Positions 1 to 5,161 of a stretch of DNA of 6,351 bases are shown here, in pieces; within the stretch, counting starts at the first letter, position 1, and the number at the start of each line of letters is the position of its first letter. The notes below the pieces were generated by a model that did not search any database, was not told the origin of the DNA, and saw only the letters and a list, made by a program, of their open reading frames with translations. The translations under genes and the position numbers were made by a program. The DNA is from Acidobacteriota bacterium (GTDB taxonomy: Bacteria; Acidobacteriota; Vicinamibacteria; Vicinamibacterales; 2-12-FULL-66-21): contig JACCXG010000189.1 of NCBI GenBank assembly GCA_013697225.1, forward strand, positions 1-6,351. The letters run 5' to 3'.

Positions 1-481
1 TTGGATAGCAGCGGTCCAGGGCGTCGAGCACGCTCGACCGCGTCGCCACCACCGCGCGTGTGCGGCGCCCGCTGGCGAATGCGACGTCACGCTCCGTCTC
101 CACGTTGTAGGGCTGTGATGTCGCGTAGGTAAGGGTGCGGTTGTCTACATGGAGCGGGACGGCCGCGTACCGGCGCGCGATCCGTTCCGGCACGAGGCGC
201 ACGGCGAGCTCGCTCGAGACGTGCCCTTCGAGGTTGATGACCTCGAATCCGGCCGCCTCCGCCAGCTTTCCGTAGCTGTCGCTCTCGGGGACGAGACCGA
301 GCGCCACAACGGCATCGACGAGGGGCATCTGTTCGCGGATGGCGTGCTGCTGTGCGATCTGGAGGTCGGCGCGGCTAATCAGGGAACTGTCGATGAGGAG
401 CGCCGGAAATCCGGTCATGCCCACGCACTCGCGTCCAACTTCTATGCTCATGTACCCGGTCTTGAGCAAGAGGTCGGCCAC
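1..481 (-). CDS. GspE/PilB-type N-terminal (MshEN/T2SSE_N) domain protein, partial
   Basis: This reading frame is open from the left window edge to position 481 on the minus strand (about 160 codons) and lacks its C-terminus. The sequence resembles the MshEN/T2SSE_N domain found at the N-terminus of type II secretion and type IV pilus assembly ATPases. Residues 28-67 show the helical pattern LLIDSSLISRADLQIAQQ followed by PLVDAVVALGLV. Residues 90-104 (ELAVRLVPERIARRY) match the conserved segment preceding the AVPL strand, and residues 125-160 (YNVETERDVAFASGRR to LDRCY) match the usual domain end. MshEN domains in some proteins bind cyclic-di-GMP. The start is uncertain: ATG at 451 is possible, but the ten codons between GTG 481 and ATG 451 all end in G or C and encode ADLLLKTGY, whereas codons upstream of 481 lose that bias, so GTG 481 is preferred. 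No strong ribosome binding site precedes either. The Walker ATPase core lies outside the window, so another MshEN-bearing protein, such as a regulator or glycosyltransferase, cannot be excluded. Confidence 0.78.
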   Translation of the reverse strand, partial: MADLLLKTGYMSIEVGRECVGMTGFPALLIDSSLISRADLQIAQQHAIREQMPLVDAVVALGLVPESDSYGKLAEAAGFEVINLEGHVSSELAVRLVPERIARRYAAVPLHVDNRTLTYATSQPYNVETERDVAFASGRRTRAVVATRSSVLDALDRCYP

Positions 482-528
482 GCTTGATCTTGGCGGTTTT
501 ATGGGGATTCGCGCAGAAAAGAGGCGGA

Positions 529-538
529 TTCCGCGGAA
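529..538. repeat. 10-bp perfect palindrome TTCCGCGGAA
   Basis: A perfect self-complementary decamer lies 48 bp upstream of the GspE/PilB-like gene start, in the 222-bp non-coding stretch between that gene and the end of the upstream oxidoreductase gene. It could be an operator for a dimeric regulator, but a single GC-rich palindrome of this length can arise by chance. Nothing else convincing was seen in 482-703. Confidence 0.25.
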
Positions 539-703
539 ACGACCGGATGGAAAACGTCGCCGCACAGCGGCAGCACACCCGGCGCCAGCCGGACGATCAC
601 AGATTTGTCTGCGCCCGGCGAATTCTGTCGGGCGGGTGCCATATTTCGCACCGACCCACGAAAACCGAAACCTGGAGCGCTCGGCGGAAGGACCGGAGCC
701 GCT

Positions 704-1816
704 TCACCCCGATCGTGCGGGGCTCCGCCGGTCAGGCACGCTGAGCGTCACGATCTCCCCGGTGCGAACGCTCCTGTCGGCCGCCAGCACGATCCTGAGG
801 CTGTTGACCGCGTCGTTCATGTGATCCGTCAAATCGATGTCATCCTGGATGGCGCGCAGGAGGTATGCCTGTTCGCGGTCGCAGAGCGCCTGGTGATCCG
901 GCTCGTCTTCAGTGCTGATGAGCTCGTCCTGCCGGACGAACTCGTTCGCCGCGTCGATCTCGGCGTGGTGCAGTCGGAGGAGGTTGGTCTTGGTGTGGCT
1001 GTCGATATCGTCTGAGCCGCCGGCGGTCGCTTCGTTCGGATCCTTGACGATCGAGACCGACCCTTTCGGTCCGATCACATCCTTCACGAAGAACGCGACC
1101 TCGCTCATCATCGGGCCCCACCCCGCCTCGTACCAGCCCACAGACCCATCGTCGAAGCTCACATGGAGATGGCCGTAGTTGTACATGCCCGGGACGAGTT
1201 CGTCGGTGAGCCGGGCGCCGATCGCCTGGACGCGCACCGGATTGGCCTGCGTCATCTGGCACATCACATCCACGTAGTGCACGCCGCAGTCCACGATGGG
1301 GCTCATCGACTGCATCAGATTCCTGTGCCAGTTCCACGCGGGACCATGGCTCTGCTGGTTCAGGTTCATGCGCATGACGAGCGGCTTGCCGAGGGTACGG
1401 GCAATCTCGATAAATCGCACCCAGGCCGGGTGGACGCGCAGGATGTAGCCGATCACCAGTTTGCGGTTGGCGGCCCGTGCGGCGTCCACGATCGCCTGGG
1501 CCTCTTCCACGGTTTCGGCCAGCGGCTTCTCGCAGAATACGTGACACCCCGCCTCGATGGCCTCCCGCGCATAGGGCCCGTGCGTGTCGGGATAACTGTT
1601 GATGCTCACGACGTCCGGTCTCGTCTCGGCGAGCGCCTGCTCGTAATCCGCGAACTCCGGGAGGCCGCCGAGCTCCCGGCTGAGCCTTCCGCGCGACTCG
1701 GGCCCGCGGCTGACGAGCCCGACGATGTCGAACTCTGGCATCTTGTGGTAGGACCTGGCGTGGCTTGCGCCCATGTTGCCGCAGCCGACGACGAGCACGC
1801 GAAGAGGACTGGCCAT
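704..1816 (-). CDS. Gfo/Idh/MocA family oxidoreductase (cytoplasmic)
   Basis: A 370-residue NAD(P)-dependent dehydrogenase of the Gfo/Idh/MocA family, which oxidises or reduces sugars, inositols and related polyols. The N-terminal Rossmann fold has the dinucleotide motif GCGNMG at residues 11-16. The family EKP motif (CEKPLAET) is at 95-102, where the lysine is normally catalytic. The C-terminal alpha/beta domain carries DCGVHYVDV at 176-184, with His180 in the position of the usual catalytic histidine. The length is normal for the family (about 330-400). There is no signal peptide, so it should act in the cytoplasm. The frame stays open to an ATG at 1921, but ATG 1816 is preferred: it is preceded by GGAG seven bases upstream and places the Rossmann strand (LRVLVVGCG) immediately at the N-terminus as in relatives. 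It is transcribed alone, divergently from the mscS-like gene. Substrate and true reaction cannot be told from sequence; glucose-fructose oxidoreductase or inositol dehydrogenase labels would be over-specific. Confidence 0.92.
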   Translation of the reverse strand: MASPLRVLVVGCGNMGASHARSYHKMPEFDIVGLVSRGPESRGRLSRELGGLPEFADYEQALAETRPDVVSINSYPDTHGPYAREAIEAGCHVFCEKPLAETVEEAQAIVDAARAANRKLVIGYILRVHPAWVRFIEIARTLGKPLVMRMNLNQQSHGPAWNWHRNLMQSMSPIVDCGVHYVDVMCQMTQANPVRVQAIGARLTDELVPGMYNYGHLHVSFDDGSVGWYEAGWGPMMSEVAFFVKDVIGPKGSVSIVKDPNEATAGGSDDIDSHTKTNLLRLHHAEIDAANEFVRQDELISTEDEPDHQALCDREQAYLLRAIQDDIDLTDHMNDAVNSLRIVLAADRSVRTGEIVTLSVPDRRSPARSG

Positions 1817-1843
1817 TCCGACACTCCGGTTGAAGAGGTTGAG

Positions 1844-1872
1844 ATTTCCGCCTGTTTCGTATCTCCTGTCAA
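1844..1872 (-). promoter_or_regulatory. Candidate sigma-70 type promoter for the oxidoreductase gene
   Basis: On the minus strand a perfect TTGACA box (1872-1867) is followed after 17 bases by GGAAAT (1849-1844), which matches only three of six positions of the -10 consensus. Transcription would start near 1837, giving a leader of about 20 bases that just includes the GGAG ribosome binding site before ATG 1816. This placement supports the shorter gene start, but the -10 box is poor, so the call is tentative. Confidence 0.3.
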
Positions 1873-1986
1873 TCATGCCACGCAGCCCCGATTTCGTCGC
1901 GCCGGGTATGCCCCTTTGCATCAGCGCGAGCGCAAGAGAGTGTCCGGCCGCCGCCGCGGCGAAACGGCAGGCCCTGTAGGGGGCAC

Positions 1987-1991
1987 GGGAG
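1987..1991 (+). promoter_or_regulatory. Ribosome binding site of the mscS-like gene
   Basis: GGGAG lies four bases before ATG 1996. It supports this start even though the first 69 codons encode an atypical arginine-rich tail; no alternative ATG, or GTG with a comparable site, exists in frame before the first membrane helix. The spacing is slightly short. Confidence 0.5.
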
Positions 1992-1995
1992 AACT

Positions 1996-3273
1996 ATGCC
2001 GACCGAACGTCGTCGAAGAGCCACCAGGCCCACTGCTGCCCCACGGGCGGGTGCCACCCGGGCCGCGTCTCGCAGGGGCGCAGCGCAGGCGGCTCGCCGC
2101 ACCAGTGCGGCTGCGGGATCGCGCCGGCCGACACGGCGCCCCCCACCCGGTGCGCGGGCCTACCAGCAGAGCGCCCAGCGACAGCTCCGCCGCTTTCGCC
2201 AGGGGTCGGCACTTGCCGTCGCGCTGACAGCCTTGCTCCTCGTGGTGTGGGGCGGACCGCTCATCGTGGAGGGACAGGAAGGGCCCGACGAGGCCCCCGC
2301 AGCCGAACTCCCGCAGGATCCTGCGGCGGCAGTCGAGGAAGCCGCGAATACGATCCGCGACCTGGCGTTCGGGTTCTATGCTTTCCTGCCGCGCATCGTG
2401 CTCGTCCTGCTCATCTTTGCCGCCGCGGCGCTCATCTCGGGAGGAGTGCAGGCGGCGCTCCGCAGGACCCTGCGCGGCTGGGAACGAATCGAAGCAGCGA
2501 GCGCGCTCACCCGTCTTGGCGTCTTCGTCGTCGCAGCAGTCGCGTCGCTGAGTGTGCTTGCCGGTGATGTCAGGGCCATTGTCGGGTCGGTCGGGCTCCT
2601 GGGCCTTGCTGCCTCATGGGCCTTGCAAACGCCAATCGAAAGCTTCACGGGATGGCTGCTGAACTCCTTCCGCCGGTACTACACAGTGGGCGACCGCATT
2701 GCGGTAGGAGACGTCTTCGGCGATGTGTACCGCATCGACATCCTGACCACCACGGTCTGGGAAGCCGGGGGAGCCGGCAAACCGGTGGCGGCGGCACAAG
2801 CCACGGGCGCGCTGATCACTTTCCCCAACTGGGAGGTGCTGCGTTCCAACATCGTGAACTACACACGCGACTTCCCGTACGTGTGGGACGAAGTGACGAT
2901 CAACGTCGCGAACGAGAGCGACCTGCGATATGCCGCCGGCGTCATCGAAGCGGTTGCGCGGAGGGTGCTCGGCGACGAGATGGTCACGGCCGCGAGCCGC
3001 TATCAGGAGCTGCTCGAGCGCGAGGGGCTTTCCTTCGGCGTCGAGGAAGTTCCCCGCGTGTTCATATCCCTCGCCGATTCCTGGACGGACTGCACCGTCC
3101 GGTACGTCGTGCCGGTCCGGACGCGGCGCCACTGGTCCTCGACGCTGATTCTGGCCCTGTCGGAGGAGCTCGGCAAAACGGAACACGCCGGCCGCATCCT
3201 CGGCGCGTATCCCCGCACCGAGGTCAACCTGCGCCCGAACTGGACCCCCCCCGAGTCGGGGCCTCAGGGGTGA
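1996..3273 (+). CDS. MscS-family mechanosensitive ion channel with arginine-rich N-terminal tail
   Basis: A 425-residue integral membrane protein of the small-conductance mechanosensitive channel family, which releases solutes on hypo-osmotic shock. Residues 1-69 are a low-complexity tail with about 20 arginines plus Ala and Pro. Hydrophobic segments follow at about 71-91, 127-153 and 173-190, then the pore-lining Gly/Ala-rich helix at 194-212 (VGSVGLLGLAASWALQT). The cytoplasmic beta domain begins with RRYYTVGDRIAVGDVFGDVYRID (about 226-248), continues through TTTVWE, and reaches TFPNWEVLRSNIVNYTRDFPYVW (275-297), the family's PN..l...vvNYT signature. The C-terminal alpha/beta region contains FISLADSWTDCTVRYVVPV. 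By the positive-inside rule the arginine tail is cytoplasmic, the acidic loop 92-125 is outside, and four helices return the beta domain to the cytoplasm, so the topology is self-consistent. E. coli MscS has 286 residues; the extra length here is mostly the N-terminal tail and one extra helix. Ion selectivity and gating cannot be inferred. Confidence 0.93.
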   Translation: MPTERRRRATRPTAAPRAGATRAASRRGAAQAARRTSAAAGSRRPTRRPPPGARAYQQSAQRQLRRFRQGSALAVALTALLLVVWGGPLIVEGQEGPDEAPAAELPQDPAAAVEEAANTIRDLAFGFYAFLPRIVLVLLIFAAAALISGGVQAALRRTLRGWERIEAASALTRLGVFVVAAVASLSVLAGDVRAIVGSVGLLGLAASWALQTPIESFTGWLLNSFRRYYTVGDRIAVGDVFGDVYRIDILTTTVWEAGGAGKPVAAAQATGALITFPNWEVLRSNIVNYTRDFPYVWDEVTINVANESDLRYAAGVIEAVARRVLGDEMVTAASRYQELLEREGLSFGVEEVPRVFISLADSWTDCTVRYVVPVRTRRHWSSTLILALSEELGKTEHAGRILGAYPRTEVNLRPNWTPPESGPQG

Positions 3274-3287
3274 GAGGTGTCGATCAG

Positions 3288-3301
3288 GGGCAAGTCTGCC
3301 C
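3288..3301. terminator. Possible short bidirectional hairpin between convergent genes
   Basis: The roughly 30-bp gap between the convergent mscS-like and NIPSNAP genes contains GGGCA-AGTC-TGCCC, a five-base-pair GC-rich stem with a four-base loop. Its position is right for a shared terminator, but the stem is short and no T-tract follows on either strand, so intrinsic termination is not demonstrated. Confidence 0.3.
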
Positions 3302-3304
3302 GCG

Positions 3305-4114
3305 TCAAATCTGCGAGTAGGCGGCCGGCCGGAGGTAGACGGTAGTGATGTTCGACACGATCTCGGCGTCACTGTAGCCCGGGGTCGCCGCGAGCTTCTT
3401 CCACGCCGGATCCGTGCGGAACGCGTCCCACGCTCTCTCCCGGGCCGCCATGTTCTCGTGGACGAGCATGTACGTGAGATTCGGCATGCGTGGACCTACG
3501 ATGGTGCGCCCGAAGAAGACCGGCGTCAGGCCGACCCGCCTGAAGATTTCGACTTCCCCAAGCTCATCGAACATACGTACCTTGGCACGGTGCGCACGCT
3601 CCCCGGGGGCCTCGTACGTCCTCAGCTCGAAGAGGCGGGGGCCCTTGCCTGCCGTGGCCGACGGCACCTCGATGCGAGGCACGGAGGGAAATGCCGAGAG
3701 CAGCGAGGATTCCTGCCGCACGTACGCCGGATCGGTGGCGGCGGCATCGATATACCCCGCCCCTGCCCGCATGAACTCCTCGTCCGCTTCGAGCCGGGCA
3801 TCGAGCGTCCCGACGCTCTCCAGGGTCGGACACGGAACGAGCACGAACAGAGCCGGGGATGGCACGCCGGCTACAGCTTCGAAGGCGCCAATCGGGGTGT
3901 GCCCCAGCCGGTTCAGCGCGGGCAGGGCCGCTCCCTGCATGAACTCCGCAAGGCGGCGCGGCTGCGTACCGGTCCGCAGGATGTAGTGGCGCCAGACGTA
4001 GAACTCCGGGGGGGCCGCCGGGCGGGTCTCCTGTGCCGCACCGCCGGCGGGCAGAGCGGCCGCAGCTGCGATTCCCCCGCGGAGCACCGAACTCATGAAC
4101 GCTCGTCTTTCCAC
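3305..4114 (-). CDS. Tat-exported NIPSNAP-family protein
   Basis: A 269-residue protein with a twin-arginine signal: ERRAFMSSV at residues 2-10, then the hydrophobic stretch GGIAAAAALPAGGAA, with probable cleavage near residue 27 before QE. It should therefore be exported folded. The C-terminal half (about 161-263) is a NIPSNAP domain, recognisable from LFELRTYEAPGERAHRAKV, the FFGRTIVGPRMPNLTYMLVHE strand region and the AWDAFRTDPAWKKL helix. The first half (about 37-140: FYVWRHYILRTG, ALPALNRLGHTPIGAFEAV) looks like a diverged copy, giving a two-domain ferredoxin-like (dimeric alpha/beta barrel) arrangement. The biochemical role of bacterial NIPSNAP proteins is poorly known. It lies directly downstream of the SDR gene. 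A GTG at 4156 overlaps the SDR stop (GTGA), but the GTG at 4114 is preferred because it has GGGGAGG five bases upstream and places the twin arginines at the N-terminus; the longer form would add an acidic 14-residue extension before the signal. Confidence 0.88.
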   Translation of the reverse strand: MERRAFMSSVLRGGIAAAAALPAGGAAQETRPAAPPEFYVWRHYILRTGTQPRRLAEFMQGAALPALNRLGHTPIGAFEAVAGVPSPALFVLVPCPTLESVGTLDARLEADEEFMRAGAGYIDAAATDPAYVRQESSLLSAFPSVPRIEVPSATAGKGPRLFELRTYEAPGERAHRAKVRMFDELGEVEIFRRVGLTPVFFGRTIVGPRMPNLTYMLVHENMAARERAWDAFRTDPAWKKLAATPGYSDAEIVSNITTVYLRPAAYSQI

Positions 4115-4119
4115 CTCAC

Positions 4120-4126
4120 CCTCCCC
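4120..4126 (-). promoter_or_regulatory. Strong ribosome binding site deciding the NIPSNAP gene start
   Basis: On the minus strand GGGGAGG is followed five bases later by GTG 4114. It lies inside the longer reading frame beginning at GTG 4156, which has only a GAGG directly abutting its start codon. This site is the main reason to place the start at 4114. Confidence 0.6.
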
Positions 4127-4152
4127 TTCCGGACTCCCGCACAGTGCCCGGC

Positions 4153-4911
4153 TCACCCTCGGCCGATATACGGCATCTTCGCGGCCATGATGGTCATGAA
4201 CTGAACATTCGCGTCGAGCGGGAGGCTCGCCATGTACACCACGGCACGTGCCACATGCTCGACGTCCATCACCGGTTCGACGGCCATCTCACCGCTCGCC
4301 TGCGGAACGCCCTGCGTCATCCGTGCGGCCATTTCCGTAGCGGCGTTGCCGATGTCGATCTGCCCGCACGCGATGTCGTACTTCCGGCCGTCAAGCGAGG
4401 CGGACTTGGTGAGCCCCGTGACGGCGTGCTTCGTCGCGGTGTAGGGAGAGGAATTCGGACGCGGAACGTGCGCGGAAATCGAGCCGTTGTTGATGATCCG
4501 TCCCCCGCGCGGGTGCTGACGTTTCATCATCCGGAAGGCATGCTGGGTACACAGGAATACGCCCGTGAGGTTGATGTCCACGACCGTGCGCCACGCGTCA
4601 ACGCTCAGGTCCTCCAGCGGAACCCCCGGGGCGCCGACCCCGGCGTTATTGAAGAGCAGGTCGAGACGTCCGAACACGTCCTGCGTCTTCCCGAAGAGGT
4701 GGGCAACCGAGTCGGGGTCGCCGACGTCTGCGGGGACGACGAGTGTGTTGCGTTCGTCCCCTTCCAGCTCTGCCGCCGTAACATCGAGGGCGTCCCGTCG
4801 GCGTCCTGCCAGCACGACCGAATAGCCGTCCTTGCGGAGCGCGCGGGCCACGGCCCGGCCGATGCCCGAGCCGGCACCCGTAACGAGCGCAACCCTGGCG
4901 TGTGTCGTCAA
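4153..4911 (-). CDS. Short-chain dehydrogenase/reductase (classical SDR)
   Basis: A 252-residue cytoplasmic NAD(P)-dependent oxidoreductase of the classical SDR family. Visible motifs are the cofactor-binding TGAGSGIG at 11-18, AGRRRD at 35-40 after the second strand (basic residues that favour NADP(H)), ADV at 61-63, NNAG at 88-91, and the catalytic tetrad Asn114 (DINLTG), Ser144 (NNGSIS), Tyr157 and Lys161 (YTATK). The usual PG motif after the active site is replaced by CG in [14 protein letters not shown] (181-194). The C-terminus MPYIGRG lacks the common glycine-rich ending of beta-ketoacyl reductase types, arguing against a FabG role. The substrate is unknown. The start is TTG at 4911: no in-frame ATG or GTG lies nearby and the first Rossmann strand begins at residue 6; only a weak CGGGAT precedes it. 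The NIPSNAP gene follows 38 bp downstream (or overlaps by 4 bp), so the two probably form an operon read from the 4912-5161 spacer. Confidence 0.93.
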   Translation of the reverse strand: MTTHARVALVTGAGSGIGRAVARALRKDGYSVVLAGRRRDALDVTAAELEGDERNTLVVPADVGDPDSVAHLFGKTQDVFGRLDLLFNNAGVGAPGVPLEDLSVDAWRTVVDINLTGVFLCTQHAFRMMKRQHPRGGRIINNGSISAHVPRPNSSPYTATKHAVTGLTKSASLDGRKYDIACGQIDIGNAATEMAARMTQGVPQASGEMAVEPVMDVEHVARAVVYMASLPLDANVQFMTIMAAKMPYIGRG

Positions 4912-5039
4912 CGGCAGATCCCGCCGATCGGTCTCTTCCGGAAGGCGTGTGGTCTCTGCTGCTGCATCCCAGGATGCTATCGCGACACGTACAGCAACTC
5001 AACCACCGGGCAGGCTGGAGGAGGCGTCCGGATGGTGCT

Positions 5040-5049
5040 ACGATATCGT
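5040..5049. promoter_or_regulatory. 10-bp palindrome ACGATATCGT, possible operator
   Basis: A perfect palindrome with an AT-containing centre lies in the divergent spacer, about 113 bp before the right-hand oxidoreductase gene and 130 bp before the SDR gene. It could be bound by a dimeric regulator serving both directions. No matching copy was noticed elsewhere in the window, which weakens the case. Confidence 0.25.
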
Positions 5050-5075
5050 CGCGCGAGTCGGCTTTACGGCAGTCG

Positions 5076-5093
5076 GCCGAAGCCAGCTTCGGC
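5076..5093. repeat. 8-bp inverted repeat GCCGAAGC-CA-GCTTCGGC
   Basis: Perfect 8-bp arms (5076-5083 and 5086-5093) are separated by two bases. As RNA this would form a seven-base-pair hairpin with a CCAG loop; as DNA it is an 18-bp near-palindrome of operator size. Its right arm overlaps the first copy of the adjacent 14-bp tandem repeat. There is no T-tract, so it is not an intrinsic terminator. Confidence 0.5.
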
Positions 5094-5115
5094 ATCGGCG
5101 ATTCGGCATCGGCGA
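5088..5115. repeat. Perfect tandem duplication of a 14-bp unit
   Basis: The unit TTCGGCATCGGCGA occurs twice without any mismatch or gap, at 5088-5101 and 5102-5115, 47-74 bp upstream of the right-hand oxidoreductase start. The first copy shares TTCGGC with the right arm of the 8-bp inverted repeat. It may be a recent slippage duplication or a pair of regulator binding sites. Confidence 0.7.
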
Positions 5116-5150
5116 GTCTCACTGAACTTGGAACTTACGGCCGACTCAAC

Positions 5151-5157
5151 AGGAGGT
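5151..5157 (+). promoter_or_regulatory. Consensus ribosome binding site of the exported oxidoreductase
   Basis: AGGAGGT lies four bases before GTG 5162, close to a perfect Shine-Dalgarno sequence. It fixes the GTG start and implies strong translation. Confidence 0.75.
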
Positions 5158-5161
5158 CACC

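Larger units (their letters stand above)
5055..5147. repeat. Outer inverted repeat GAGTCGGC ... GCCGACTC
   Basis: Eight bases at 5055-5062 are exactly complementary in inverted order to 5140-5147, enclosing the inner hairpin and the 14-bp tandem duplication. In the transcript of the downstream gene this could close a multi-branched leader structure ending three bases before the ribosome binding site. The arms are 77 bases apart, so chance pairing is possible. Confidence 0.35.

Noticed and set aside
618..642. TGGCAC on the minus strand as a sigma-54 promoter for the pilus/secretion gene
   Set aside because: The -24-like TGGCAC is present, but the expected TTGC element at the -12 spacing is absent (CGACA instead).
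149..824. Plus-strand frames opposite the MshEN-domain gene and the following spacer
   Set aside because: The minus-strand frame here has a recognisable domain and G/C-ending codons; the plus-strand translations show neither.
1952..1961. CGCCGCGGCG palindrome upstream of the mscS-like gene
   Set aside because: A pure G/C decamer in such GC-rich DNA is easily produced by chance and has no accompanying element.
1163..2227. Plus-strand open frame of 354 codons opposite the cytosolic oxidoreductase and into the mscS-like gene
   Set aside because: It covers parts of two well-supported genes in wrong frames and has no domain signature or ribosome binding site.
2614..3372. Minus-strand open frame of 252 codons opposite the mscS-like gene
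   Set aside because: Antisense to the conserved MscS beta domain, with no recognisable family and Arg/Gly-rich shadow composition.
5022..5043. TACGAT as a plus-strand -10 box for the exported oxidoreductase
   Set aside because: It matches four of six consensus bases, but the sequence 17 bp upstream (TGGAGG) is a poor -35 box, so no promoter could be placed.
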